The notes beneath the pieces are model-generated. The model was not told where the DNA came from. It was given only the letters and a program-made list of their open reading frames with translations, and made no database searches. Below are positions 25,004 through 34,118 of a stretch of 64,000 nucleotides of DNA, piece by piece. The stretch is from UBA11891 sp049890035. Lineage in GTDB: Bacteria; Bacteroidota; Bacteroidia; Flavobacteriales; Flavobacteriaceae. How positions within the stretch are numbered: the first letter of the stretch is position 1; every line of letters starts with the position of its first letter. The stretch covers positions 62,001 through 126,000 of the forward strand of contig JBMHCG010000032.1 in NCBI GenBank assembly GCA_049890035.1. The letters run 5' to 3'. A program made the translations under genes and the position numbers.

Positions 25004-26392
25004 CGGACGGCTATCGGTAGCGGCTAGGGCCGCTTCTTTTACTGCCTCCGCATAGGTAGGATGGGAATGACTCATACGGGCAATGTCTTCGGCCGAGGCA
25101 CGAAATTCCATTGCAGTTACAGCTTCTGCTATCAGATCGGCAACCCGTGCACCAACCATATGTACGCCCAATACCTCGTCGGTTTCGGTATCGGCAAGAA
25201 TTTTTACAAAACCATCAGTATCCATACTGGCTCGGGCTCTCCCCAAAGCACGCATAGGGAATTGACCTGTTTTGTAGGCTATGTTAGCGGCTTTGAGTTC
25301 TTCTTCGGTTTTTCCTACCGAAGCAACCTCCGGCCAGGTATAAATCACGTTGGGAATGAGGTTATAATCGATATGTGGATGTTGACCAGCAAGTTGCTCG
25401 GCAACCAATACACCCTCTTCTTCCGCCTTGTGCGCTAGCATGGCACCCCGAACGACATCCCCGATGGCATAGATATTTGGGACTGATGTTTGTAATTTGT
25501 CATTGACAACAACCTGGCCCCGCTCATTGAGCTGAACCCCAGCGGCCTCCAATTGCAATCCATCGGTATAGGGTTTTCGACCCACCGATACCAAACAGTA
25601 ATCACCCTTGAACTGCACTTCATTTCCTTTTTTGTCGGTAGCAGTCACGGTGACTTCCTTATTGTCCCTTTTGACAGCATTCACCCCGTGTGAGGTGAAA
25701 AATTTAACACCTTGTTTTTTTAGTACTTTTTGGAGTTCTCTGGAAACAGCCCCGTCCATGACAGGCACGATACGATCGGCATATTCGACCACAGAAACGT
25801 CGGCTCCCAGGCGGCGGTATACCTGTCCCAATTCCAAACCAATTACCCCGCCTCCAATAACAATCAAATGCGTTGGTATTTCTTTGAGTTCAAGGGCTTC
25901 TGTGGATGTAATAATCCGTTCCTTATCCAATGTGATAAAGGGGAGGGAAGCCGGTTTGGAACCAGTTGCAATAATGACATTTTTGGTCTCCAAAGTCTGG
26001 ATTTCTTTCCCAACGACTTCAATATGGGTCGCATCAACAAAGCGACCGACACCTTCAAAAACCTGAATTTTGTTTTTATCCATTAAAAAGTTGATTCCCT
26101 GCGTGGTTTGCTCCACAACCTTCCGTTTGCGATCAATCATTTTTTCGAGATTGACTTTAATCTCACCTGGTATTTCTATGCCGTGGGTATCAAAATGTTT
26201 CACCGCATCTTCATAGTGATGGGAAGAGTCAAGAAGCGATTTGGATGGAATGCAACCTACGTTCAAGCAGGTACCACCGAGGGTGCTATATTTTTCAATG
26301 AGTGCCGTGTTCATTCCCAACTGTGCGCAGCGAATAGCTGCTACATACCCTCCAGGACCCGAACCGATTACAACAACGTCAAATGAATTCAT
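24992..26392 (-). CDS. lpdA: dihydrolipoyl dehydrogenase
   Basis: A 466-residue flavoprotein disulfide reductase. FAD motif VVIGSGPGGYVAA (residues 7-19), redox-active disulfide GGTCLNVGCIPSK with cysteines 42 and 47, NAD motif VIGGGVIGLELG, and the C-terminal catalytic HSHPTYAEAVKEA. It is the E3 subunit that reoxidises dihydrolipoamide in the 2-oxoacid dehydrogenase and glycine-cleavage complexes. The ATG at 26390-26392 starts the Rossmann strand directly; an in-frame extension of eight residues is less likely. No E1 or E2 gene is adjacent. Confidence 0.95.
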   Translation of the reverse strand: MNSFDVVVIGSGPGGYVAAIRCAQLGMNTALIEKYSTLGGTCLNVGCIPSKSLLDSSHHYEDAVKHFDTHGIEIPGEIKVNLEKMIDRKRKVVEQTTQGINFLMDKNKIQVFEGVGRFVDATHIEVVGKEIQTLETKNVIIATGSKPASLPFITLDKERIITSTEALELKEIPTHLIVIGGGVIGLELGQVYRRLGADVSVVEYADRIVPVMDGAVSRELQKVLKKQGVKFFTSHGVNAVKRDNKEVTVTATDKKGNEVQFKGDYCLVSVGRKPYTDGLQLEAAGVQLNERGQVVVNDKLQTSVPNIYAIGDVVRGAMLAHKAEEEGVLVAEQLAGQHPHIDYNLIPNVIYTWPEVASVGKTEEELKAANIAYKTGQFPMRALGRARASMDTDGFVKILADTETDEVLGVHMVGARVADLIAEAVTAMEFRASAEDIARMSHSHPTYAEAVKEAALAATDSRPLHM

Positions 26393-26413
26393 TCTTTGGT
26401 TTTTTATTTCGTT

Positions 26414-26421
26414 CAAAAATA
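26414..26421 (-). promoter_or_regulatory. -7 promoter box of lpdA
   Basis: Minus-strand TATTTTTG lies 21 bases before the lpdA ATG. Unlike the leaderless group in this window it leaves room for a short untranslated leader. No good -33 was seen. Confidence 0.4.
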
Positions 26422-26528
26422 CAAATGTTTCTTGCTTCTTTCATGCTTTTGCGTGATTTTGAAAAAGACAGTACCTTGTTCAAGAATATCTTTTCGGATA
26501 TCACACACCTACCAAACTGCCTGCAAAA

Positions 26529-26843
26529 ATGTATTTCATTGACAATCTGCTTTCTTTTCTTCGGGATCGTGAATACCAGCGTTTGCTACGTGTCACAACC
26601 ATTATTTTAATCCTTGGCACTTTTGCCTATCACTACTTAGAAGGATGGTCATGGTTGGACTCGTTCTATTTTTCTATCATCACACTGACAACAATTGGAT
26701 ATGGTGATTTTTCACCACAAACAATGGCTGGAAAATTGTATACCATTCTCTATATCCTTATCGGTATAGGAATTATTTTAGGGTTTATCGATACCGTTTA
26801 TAAACATTATAAGAGAAACAAACCCCAAAGAGGAAATAAATAA
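26529..26843 (+). CDS. two-helix potassium channel subunit
   Basis: A 104-residue protein with a first helix (VTTIILILGTFAYHYL), a pore loop carrying the K+ selectivity filter TLTTIGYGDFSP (about residues 52-63), and a second helix (LYTILYILIGIGIILGFI) with a basic tail. This is the minimal KcsA-like Ion_trans_2 layout, which works as a tetramer. There is no cytoplasmic RCK/TrkA-N domain, so gating is not evident. It is divergent from lpdA and 32 bases upstream of nhaC on the same strand; co-transcription of cation transporters is possible. Confidence 0.85.
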   Translation: MYFIDNLLSFLRDREYQRLLRVTTIILILGTFAYHYLEGWSWLDSFYFSIITLTTIGYGDFSPQTMAGKLYTILYILIGIGIILGFIDTVYKHYKRNKPQRGNK

Positions 26844-26875
26844 TTGTTGTATACTTACTCATCGAAGTCATTTTT

Positions 26876-28309
26876 ATGAACCCAAAAACCACATTGCCCC
26901 TTTCTCAAGCCCTGCTCCCCTTATTGTTGTTGATCCTTTTACTGGCTATCAATGTAGGGGTCTTTGGCGACGATGCGCTGGGGGGCTCCAATCAATTTAT
27001 TTTATTGGTAGGGGGTGCTACTGCAGCCATCGTTGGCTTTATCAATAAAGTCACTTACAAGCATATGTTAGAAAAGGTTGCCGAGAATCTCCAATCGGTA
27101 ACGGGAGCCATTCTCATCTTGCTGTTTGTTGGTTCATTGGCAGGAACCTGGTTGATCAGTGGAATTATTCCTGCCATGATATATTATGGTTTACAATTGT
27201 TGCACCCTTCCATTTTCCTCCCTTCTTGTATCGTTATATGTGCCGTAATTTCGATTGCTACGGGAAGTAGCTGGACCACTTCTGCCACCGTAGGCATTGC
27301 GTTGATTGGCATTGGAAAAGCCCTTGGTTTGCCTGCCGGAATGATTGCCGGAGCCGTTATATCGGGGGCTTATTTTGGTGACAAACTCTCCCCCCTTAGT
27401 GACACCACTAACTTGGCTCCTGCCATGGCTGGAGGGGATTTGTTCACCCACATCCGGTATATGACACTGACCACGGTTCCCAGTATTGTTATTACCCTAT
27501 TGGTGTTTATTATCCTTGGATTGTCGCAATCCATCAAGGGCGACTCGGACACCTCTTCATTGTTGCAAGCCATCGACAGTCAATTTCAAATTCATTGGGC
27601 TTTGTTTTTGGTTCCCCTACTGGTTATTGTGATGATCGTAAAAAAAGCACCTCCTTTGGTTGCACTCTTTGTGGGAACGCTGTTAGGAGCGATCGTCGCA
27701 TATTTTTTCCAACAGCCCTTATTGCTCCAACTTTCTGGAGCCACACAGTGGGATAGTACCGTTGCTTATCGGACGCTGATGGATGCAATTACGGTCCGTA
27801 CACAAATTCCTACAGACGATCCGATTTTGCGTGAATTGTTTTCATCGGGCGGGATGGAAGGTATGTTGGGAACGGTATGGCTTATCATCTGTGCGATGGT
27901 CTTTGGGGGAATCATGGATGCGATTGGAGCCCTCCAAACCATCAGTCTCACCTTACTGAATTGGGCGCAGACCACATTGCAACTTTTTGCCAGTACAGTA
28001 GCCTCCTGCCTGACCATAAACATTACAGCATCCGATCAATACCTATCCCTTGTAATTCCCGGAAAGATGTTTCAAAAGGCTTATGCAGACCGGGGTCTGG
28101 CACCCGAAAACCTGAGTCGAACCCTAGAGGATTCGGGAACGGTAACTTCCGTATTGATTCCCTGGAATACTTGTGGCGCCTACCAATCTGGCGTTCTTGG
28201 AGTGGGTGTCGCTGATTACTTTTTTTACGCCATTTTTAATTGGCTCTCGCCATTTATGACGCTTTTATTTGCGGCTTTTAAGATAAAAATCAAACAGTTG
28301 AAAAGCTAA
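26876..28309 (+). CDS. nhaC: Na+/H+ antiporter, NhaC family
   Basis: A 477-residue membrane protein with about 11-12 helices and the NhaC motifs IATGSSWTTSATVGIALIGIG, GAVISGAYFGDKLSPLSDTTNLAPA and the C-terminal LEDSGTVTSVLIPWNTCGAYQ. It exchanges cytoplasmic Na+ for protons, consistent with a salt-adapted bacterium. It follows the K+ channel gene closely. The next gene begins after 115 bases and has its own promoter. Confidence 0.92.
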   Translation: MNPKTTLPLSQALLPLLLLILLLAINVGVFGDDALGGSNQFILLVGGATAAIVGFINKVTYKHMLEKVAENLQSVTGAILILLFVGSLAGTWLISGIIPAMIYYGLQLLHPSIFLPSCIVICAVISIATGSSWTTSATVGIALIGIGKALGLPAGMIAGAVISGAYFGDKLSPLSDTTNLAPAMAGGDLFTHIRYMTLTTVPSIVITLLVFIILGLSQSIKGDSDTSSLLQAIDSQFQIHWALFLVPLLVIVMIVKKAPPLVALFVGTLLGAIVAYFFQQPLLLQLSGATQWDSTVAYRTLMDAITVRTQIPTDDPILRELFSSGGMEGMLGTVWLIICAMVFGGIMDAIGALQTISLTLLNWAQTTLQLFASTVASCLTINITASDQYLSLVIPGKMFQKAYADRGLAPENLSRTLEDSGTVTSVLIPWNTCGAYQSGVLGVGVADYFFYAIFNWLSPFMTLLFAAFKIKIKQLKS

Positions 28310-28362
28310 CTTGTTGCGGATATAAGATTGTATTATGTTCGTATAATTAAAACCAATTTTCT

Positions 28363-28396
28363 TTTGAATGAAGGACAATCAAAAAATGTAGATTTG
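28363..28396 (+). promoter_or_regulatory. promoter of the peroxiredoxin-thioredoxin operon
   Basis: TTTG (28363-28366), a 22-base spacer and TAGATTTG (28389-28396) match both parts of the Bacteroidota promoter. The start codon is 28 bases further on. Confidence 0.65.
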
Positions 28397-28424
28397 CCAA
28401 AAATTCTATATAAAAAAATTGCAC

Positions 28425-29063
28425 ATGTCTTTAGTAGGAAAAAAATTCCCCGATCTGAGTGTCAATGCCATGAATGAAATGGGTGACACCATTCAAGTCA
28501 ACGTACTTGAAGAAGCCGTGAAAAACAAGAAGAAAGTTTTGTTGTTTTGGTACCCAAAGGACTTCACTTATGTATGTCCTACCGAACTCCACGCCTTCCA
28601 AGAAGCACTTCCCGAATTCGAAAAGCGAAATACCCTTGTCATTGGTGCCTCCTGTGATACAGCTGAAGTGCATTTTGCCTGGCTGAACACCCCCAAAGAT
28701 GAAGGTGGGATAGAAGGTATTACCTACAATCTTTTGGCAGACAGCAACCGGAATCTATCCGGTTTATTGGGTATTCTGGATGGTACCAACGAACGCTATG
28801 ACGAAGAAAGTGGTGTGGTTTTGATGGATGGTGACAATGTATCCTATCGTGCCACTTACATTTTAGATGAAGAAGGTGTTGTCTATCACGAAGGAATCAA
28901 CAACATGCCTATTGGTCGTAATGTTCACGAATATCTACGCATCATTGATGCCTTATCCCACAATCAAACACATGGTGAAGTGTGCCCTGCCAACTGGGAA
29001 GAAGGGAAGGACGCTATGGCTGGAAGCAGCAAAGGTGTAGCAGCGTACTTAAGTAATCATTGA
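28425..29063 (+). CDS. 2-Cys peroxiredoxin (AhpC/TSA family)
   Basis: A 212-residue peroxiredoxin. The peroxidatic cysteine lies in FTYVCPTEL (Cys51) and a probable resolving cysteine in GEVCPANW (Cys187), with the Prx segment NLLADSNRNLSGLLGIL between. It reduces H2O2 and organic peroxides. The ATG at 28425 gives the normal N-terminus MSLVGKKFPDLSV; an in-frame TTG two codons upstream is less likely. It is followed after ten bases by a thioredoxin that may be its reductant. Confidence 0.93.
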   Translation: MSLVGKKFPDLSVNAMNEMGDTIQVNVLEEAVKNKKKVLLFWYPKDFTYVCPTELHAFQEALPEFEKRNTLVIGASCDTAEVHFAWLNTPKDEGGIEGITYNLLADSNRNLSGLLGILDGTNERYDEESGVVLMDGDNVSYRATYILDEEGVVYHEGINNMPIGRNVHEYLRIIDALSHNQTHGEVCPANWEEGKDAMAGSSKGVAAYLSNH

Positions 29064-29073
29064 ATCGAATCCT

Positions 29074-29388
29074 ATGTTGATTGAGTTAGGCAATGCCAGT
29101 CTTCAAGAAATTATTGCAGACAACGATACCGTTTTGGTTCAATATTCTGCCGGTTGGTGCGGGAACTGTCGTATAATGAAACCAAAGTTTAAAAAAATGG
29201 CACAAGAAAACGAAGCCATTCCGTTCGTTCTTGTCGATGCAGAAAAAAATCCAGCGGCCCGAAAGTTGGCTGATGTGAGTAACCTACCCACTTTTGCGAG
29301 TTTCAAAAAAGGGGCTCTGCACGAGCAAGTACAAACCAATAAAGTTGATCAGTTGAAAACCCTTGTCGATGCGGCTACCTCTGATTAA
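29074..29388 (+). CDS. thioredoxin-family protein (CGNC active site)
   Basis: A 104-residue single thioredoxin domain with active site SAGWCGNCRIMKP (Cys29 and Cys32) and the cis-proline NLPTF. The CGNC pair replaces the usual CGPC, which should shift its redox potential. Placed between peroxiredoxin and a DUF6952 gene, it probably recycles the peroxiredoxin. The following gene starts 20 bases inside its 3' end. Confidence 0.9.
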   Translation: MLIELGNASLQEIIADNDTVLVQYSAGWCGNCRIMKPKFKKMAQENEAIPFVLVDAEKNPAARKLADVSNLPTFASFKKGALHEQVQTNKVDQLKTLVDAATSD

Positions 29389-29623
29389 GCATGTTACACA
29401 ATTCATCAACGAACATGATGAAGACTATGTTGTCGAGACCCTTGAGACGCTCGAATACCTAAGCGAGTGCAGTGCTTTGAACGATGCGGAAATTGATGTG
29501 TTGGGTGAAATGATATCCAACCTTTACGGTGCCTTAGAAGTACGCAAATTACTCCAAGATGGGCATTCTCAAAAAGAAGCCCTCAATGCCTTTATGAAGC
29601 GTGTTCAAGGCTCTATAGATTAA
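29369..29623 (+). CDS. DUF6952 family protein
   Basis: An 84-residue, acidic, helical protein (RLPLIKHVTQFINEHDEDYV.., ending FMKRVQGSID) that matches the small DUF6952 proteins regularly found after this thioredoxin in flavobacteria. The role is unknown; conservation of the trio suggests a part in peroxide reduction. The ATG at 29369 overlaps the thioredoxin gene by 20 bases. A strong terminator follows within six bases. Confidence 0.8.
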   Translation: MRLPLIKHVTQFINEHDEDYVVETLETLEYLSECSALNDAEIDVLGEMISNLYGALEVRKLLQDGHSQKEALNAFMKRVQGSID

Positions 29624-29628
29624 ACATT

Positions 29629-29653
29629 CCCCTCCAAGGAGGGGATTTTTTTT
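29629..29653 (+). terminator. Rho-independent terminator of the peroxiredoxin operon
   Basis: CCCCTCC (29629-29635), loop AA, GGAGGGG (29638-29644), then A and eight T. Perfect 7-bp GC-rich stem. Confidence 0.92.
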
Positions 29654-29673
29654 ATGCTTTAGGTGGGTTTGAT

Positions 29674-29681
29674 TACCTTTG
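29674..29681 (+). promoter_or_regulatory. -7 promoter box of ftsK
   Basis: TACCTTTG fits TAnnTTTG and ends three bases before the ATG at 29685. No clear -33 element was seen because a T-run from the preceding terminator occupies that place. Confidence 0.45.
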
Positions 29682-29684
29682 CTG

Positions 29685-32024
29685 ATGAAGGATGCTATGA
29701 GCCGAGAAACAACCCACAAAACAACGACCACTCCCCTTAAAAAAAGACAAAGAGAAATTCTTTTTGGTGGCTTTCTGATGGTTGTCGGTCTGTTACTAGG
29801 CCTTTCCTTTGCCTCCTTCTTTTTTACTTGGAAAGCAGACCAGAGTACGCTAACAGCCTTCGGTGATCAAACAATACCCGCACAAAATATCTTTAACAAA
29901 CTGGGAGCTCTAATCTCCCACTTTTTTGTCTACCGACTTTTTGGTGTGGGAGCTTTTGTGCTGGTTTATTTGGTTCTTCGGACAGGGATTCATTTTTTCT
30001 TTGATCAATCGAAAAAAAAATTGCTCAACAGATGGAGCTGGGGCCTGATCCACATGCTGTGGTTCAGTCTTTTTTTCGGATTTTTTTATGAATCGGCTCC
30101 CTTGTTAAGTGGAACCTTAGGATACGAAATTCACGCTTTTTTAACTGCCTACATTGGGTCCCTTGGATTGGTATTAATTCTTTTTCTGCTCGGATTAAGC
30201 ATCCTTGTACTCCGCTGGAGACTGACCCCCGAAGCCTTGCTCGCTTTTTTTTCGAAAAATAAAACGAAAGGAACAAAGAAAAATACAGATCCACAGCCAT
30301 TGACAGCCGAAGGAAAACTTTCGGAAGAAGCGATCCCTTCTTCTGTTTCTTTGGAGGTATCCGAAACCCAAGCTGAAAAGAAACAAGAAAGATACCCCCT
30401 GGAGGAGAAAAAAGAAAAAGGAAAAATGGAACAAGAAGTGGCGGTTGAAGTTCAAGCCGTGGCTGAAGAACAGTCTGTGGAAGACAATTTGGCCCGTGAA
30501 CTGGTTGAAAAACATGGTTTTTTTGATCCAACCCTGGAACTCAGCAGCTTTCGCTTACCCGGTTTGGACCTCTTGAAAGATTATGGGGACACGGGAATTA
30601 CCATCAATCAAGAAGAATTGGAAATCAACAAAAATAAAATTGTTGACACCCTAAAGAACTACAAAATTGGTATTGCTCAAATTAAAGCAACCATAGGCCC
30701 CACCGTTACCCTGTATGAAATTGTTCCCGAAGCAGGTATTCGGATATCAAAGATCAAAAACCTAGAGGACGATATAGCACTCTCTCTGGCGGCTTTGGGA
30801 ATTCGAATCATAGCACCGATCCCGGGTAAAGGAACCATCGGAATCGAAGTGCCCAACCAAAAACCAAGCATCGTTTCGATGCGTTCTGTTATTGCCTCGC
30901 AAAAATTCCAAAATGCTGAAATGGAGTTACCGATTGCGTTGGGAAAAAATATCAGTAACGAAACTTTTGTTGTGGATTTGACCAAAATGCCGCACCTGCT
31001 AATGGCTGGAGCTACTGGGCAGGGTAAATCTGTGGGACTCAATGCTGTTTTGACATCTTTACTATACAAAAAACACCCTGCCGAGGTCAAATTTGTTTTG
31101 GTTGATCCCAAAAAAGTAGAACTCACCATTTACAATACCATAGAGCGTCACTATCTGGCCAAATTGCCCGACGCTGAAGAACCTATCATTACTGATAACA
31201 GCAAAGTCATCAATACGTTGAATTCACTGTGTATTGAAATGGACAATCGGTATGAACTGTTAAAAAATGCCTTGTGTCGTAATTTAAAAGAATACAATAA
31301 AAAGTTCAAGGAGCGTAAATTGAACCCCAATGACGGTCACAACTACCTGCCCTATATTGTATTGGTCGTAGATGAATTTGCTGACTTAATAATGACTGCT
31401 GGGAAAGAAGTTGAAACCCCCATTGCTCGACTGGCCCAACTGGCACGAGCGGTTGGGATTCATTTGATCATAGCCACCCAACGCCCCTCCGTCAATGTAA
31501 TTACTGGGATCATTAAAGCAAATTTTCCAGCACGGATCGCCTTCCGAGTAACCTCAAAAATTGACTCACGTACCATTCTTGACAGTGGGGGTGCCGATCA
31601 GCTAATCGGTCGAGGTGACCTATTATACACCCAAGGAAACGAACTGACCCGTATTCAATGTGCCTTTGTAGACACACCCGAAGTCGATCGCATTGCACAT
31701 TATGTAGGTGCTCAAAAGGGCTATGCTGAGGCACACTTGCTCCCCGAATATGTTGGAGAAGAAGGGGGTAGTGCTTTGGATATCAACGCAGCGGATCGAG
31801 ATGCACTGTTCCGCGAAGCAGCCGAAGTGATCGTTACGGCCCAACAAGGATCGGCCTCTCTGTTGCAACGCAAACTCAAATTAGGATACAACCGTGCAGG
31901 ACGCATTATCGACCAGATGGAAGCCGCTGGAATCGTAGGCCCTTTTGAAGGAAGCAAAGCCCGACAGGTGCTTATTCCTGATTTGATTGCGCTTGATCAA
32001 CACCTTAGCAACGAATCCAATTAA
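29685..32024 (+). CDS. ftsK: DNA translocase FtsK
   Basis: A 779-residue protein. Four N-terminal membrane helices (from about residue 20 to 170) anchor it at the septum. A charged Lys/Glu-rich linker follows (about 185-270). The motor has Walker A GATGQGKS (near residue 442) and Walker B IVLVVDEFADL, and the C-terminal winged-helix gamma domain (SASLLQRKLKLGYNRAGRIIDQME) reads KOPS-like sites. FtsK pumps chromosome ends to the dif site and activates XerCD. ATG 29697 is an alternative start four codons in. It heads ftsK-lolA-lptF/G-ribB. Confidence 0.95.
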   Translation: MKDAMSRETTHKTTTTPLKKRQREILFGGFLMVVGLLLGLSFASFFFTWKADQSTLTAFGDQTIPAQNIFNKLGALISHFFVYRLFGVGAFVLVYLVLRTGIHFFFDQSKKKLLNRWSWGLIHMLWFSLFFGFFYESAPLLSGTLGYEIHAFLTAYIGSLGLVLILFLLGLSILVLRWRLTPEALLAFFSKNKTKGTKKNTDPQPLTAEGKLSEEAIPSSVSLEVSETQAEKKQERYPLEEKKEKGKMEQEVAVEVQAVAEEQSVEDNLARELVEKHGFFDPTLELSSFRLPGLDLLKDYGDTGITINQEELEINKNKIVDTLKNYKIGIAQIKATIGPTVTLYEIVPEAGIRISKIKNLEDDIALSLAALGIRIIAPIPGKGTIGIEVPNQKPSIVSMRSVIASQKFQNAEMELPIALGKNISNETFVVDLTKMPHLLMAGATGQGKSVGLNAVLTSLLYKKHPAEVKFVLVDPKKVELTIYNTIERHYLAKLPDAEEPIITDNSKVINTLNSLCIEMDNRYELLKNALCRNLKEYNKKFKERKLNPNDGHNYLPYIVLVVDEFADLIMTAGKEVETPIARLAQLARAVGIHLIIATQRPSVNVITGIIKANFPARIAFRVTSKIDSRTILDSGGADQLIGRGDLLYTQGNELTRIQCAFVDTPEVDRIAHYVGAQKGYAEAHLLPEYVGEEGGSALDINAADRDALFREAAEVIVTAQQGSASLLQRKLKLGYNRAGRIIDQMEAAGIVGPFEGSKARQVLIPDLIALDQHLSNESN

Positions 32025-32025
32025 T

Positions 32026-32667
32026 ATGAAACGACTCTTCTTTTTTTTCGCACTTGTAACTGTATGTTATGGACATAGCCAGACTTCTACAAAGGCTAAA
32101 AATTTGCTCGACACCGTCGCTCACACCATGAACGCAGCCGAAAATCTTCAATTTGAATTTACCTACATCCTGGAAAACCAACAGGAAAAAATTCGTCAAG
32201 AAACAGAAGGAACGGTTACTGTAGCCAAAGAGAAATACCGGCTGGATATGACCGATGTACAGCAACTGTTTGATGGGGTTCAATTGTATACAGTTGTCCC
32301 AGATAACGAGGAAATCACCATTTCGAGCCCTGAGGACAATGAAGATGTGGCGATCAATCCCAGTGAACTTATGTATTTCTACACAGAGGGTTACGATTAT
32401 CATTGGGACATCCAACAAAATGTTCTCGGGCGAAAGATTCAGTTTGTGAAACTGATCCCCACTACTGAAAATCCAGATATTGATTACTTGCTACTGGGCA
32501 TTGATGTAGCACAATCCACCATATACCGGCTCATCGAAATTGGAAAAAACACCACCCGAACGACCCTGACATTAAACAATGTTGTTCAAAACCTCTCCTT
32601 ACCGTCAAACTATTTTACTTTTGATGCGAGCCAATATCCCGATTATTTTATAAACGAATCCTTTTGA
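32026..32667 (+). CDS. LolA-like outer-membrane lipoprotein carrier
   Basis: A 213-residue exported protein with a clear signal peptide (RLFFFFALVTVCYGHSQ) and a LolA-type incomplete barrel: NLQFEFTYILENQQEK, GTVTVAKEKYRLDM, LFDGVQLYTVVPDNEEITI. LolA carries lipoproteins through the periplasm to the outer membrane. The ATG directly follows the ftsK stop (one base between), and the next gene's TTG start overlaps its stop, so all are co-transcribed. Confidence 0.88.
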   Translation: MKRLFFFFALVTVCYGHSQTSTKAKNLLDTVAHTMNAAENLQFEFTYILENQQEKIRQETEGTVTVAKEKYRLDMTDVQQLFDGVQLYTVVPDNEEITISSPEDNEDVAINPSELMYFYTEGYDYHWDIQQNVLGRKIQFVKLIPTTENPDIDYLLLGIDVAQSTIYRLIEIGKNTTRTTLTLNNVVQNLSLPSNYFTFDASQYPDYFINESF

Positions 32668-34112
32668 AAATTATCGATCGTTACATATTGAGCAGTTACC
32701 TGCAACGTTTGTTGGGGGTATTTGCTATTTGTATGATCATTTTTATCATTCAAACTTTTTGGTTGTTTGTAGATGACTTAGCAGGTAAGGGTTTGGATGT
32801 ATCAATTATCCTTCGTTTTTTATTGTATTATTCCCCCAAATTGGTTCCCCTGGTACTCCCGCTTTCGGTTTTATTGGCTTCCTTGATGACCTATGGGGAT
32901 TTGGCGGAAAATTACGAGTTTGCAGCCATGAAGTCTACTGGTATCTCACTGCAGAGAGCCATGCGTGGACTGATTGTGTTTCATATCCTACTGGGAATTG
33001 GTTCGTTTTTCTTTTCCAACCACGTGATACCCTATGGGGAATTAAAATCCTATAATCTTCGTAAAAACCTGGCTAAATTGAAACCGGCTTTGGCCATACG
33101 CGAGGGAATTTTTAATGATTTAGGGAGTATATCTATTAAGGTAGAAAAAAAATATGGCGAAAACGATCGTTTTTTGGAGGATGTGATCATCCATGAAAAA
33201 ACACCTGATCTAAGAAACAATATTGTTATCAAAGCAAAAAGTGGGGAATTAAAAAGTGAGACCTCGGATGCCATGCTTCAATTGGTTTTGTATGACGGTA
33301 ACCGCTATGAAATCATCCAACCCAAAAAAGGAAGTGAAAGAGTTCGACACCCGCATGCTAAGGTTGCCTTTGAGCAATACAATATGAATATTGATTTATC
33401 TGAATTCAACAATGTCAATTTGGAGGAAGAAAATTACAAAAGCACCTTTCGCATGCAAAAGATCGAACAACTGAACAAAAATATAGATTCACTAAAAGGA
33501 GTGTTTGTAGATCAAAAACAAGTGTTTGCGACCAATTTTAATCAAACTGCACCCTCGAATGGTTTCGAACAAAAAGAACCTGCGAGCCTAAGTATGGATA
33601 GCCTATTGCAAGCCAATGTGTTAAATTTTGCACAAGCCTCACGCAACTATGAATGGATAGAAATCACACAGGGGGCGATGGTTAAGATTCGTCGTAAAAT
33701 ATCCAACTTACAATCCAAAAAGAAATCATTTTTCGTCATGCAAAAATTTATCAACCTCCACATCATCACCCGAAATGATAAATACACATTAATGTTTGCC
33801 TCCATCATTTTGTTTCTGATTGGGGCTTCGTTGGGCGCTATTATTCGAAAAGGAGGATTTGGTTTGCCGTTGGTTTTAGCGGTTATTATCTTTTTGACTT
33901 ATCACTACATTGGTTTGTTTGGTAAAAACGCTGCGGAAGACAACAGCATTTCTCCTGATTTAGCGTGTTGGATTTCAACCTTAATCTTTGGTCCTCTAGC
34001 CTTGTTTCTCACCCAACGCGCCTCGACTGACAAAGGTTTTGTCAATTTGGATTTTATCCTTGTTCCAGTAACCCACTTTTTTGCAAAATACTTAGGCAGT
34101 TCAAAACCCTAG
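32664..34112 (+). CDS. LptF/LptG-family LPS transport permease
   Basis: A 482-residue YjgP/YjgQ permease. Three helices near the N-terminus (LLGVFAICMIIFIIQTFWLF; VPLVLPLSVLLASLMTY; IVFHILLGIGSFFFSN), a large periplasmic beta-jellyroll domain, and three C-terminal helices (LMFASIILFLIGASLGAIIRKGG, PLVLAVIIFLTYHYIG, STLIFGPLALFL). LptF/G with LptB extract LPS from the inner membrane. The start is a TTG at 32664 that overlaps the LolA stop (TTGA). An insertion-like variable segment (about 270-320) is rich in Asn, Gln and Ser. Confidence 0.9.
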   Translation: MKIIDRYILSSYLQRLLGVFAICMIIFIIQTFWLFVDDLAGKGLDVSIILRFLLYYSPKLVPLVLPLSVLLASLMTYGDLAENYEFAAMKSTGISLQRAMRGLIVFHILLGIGSFFFSNHVIPYGELKSYNLRKNLAKLKPALAIREGIFNDLGSISIKVEKKYGENDRFLEDVIIHEKTPDLRNNIVIKAKSGELKSETSDAMLQLVLYDGNRYEIIQPKKGSERVRHPHAKVAFEQYNMNIDLSEFNNVNLEEENYKSTFRMQKIEQLNKNIDSLKGVFVDQKQVFATNFNQTAPSNGFEQKEPASLSMDSLLQANVLNFAQASRNYEWIEITQGAMVKIRRKISNLQSKKKSFFVMQKFINLHIITRNDKYTLMFASIILFLIGASLGAIIRKGGFGLPLVLAVIIFLTYHYIGLFGKNAAEDNSISPDLACWISTLIFGPLALFLTQRASTDKGFVNLDFILVPVTHFFAKYLGSSKP

Positions 34113-34118
34113 TTACTT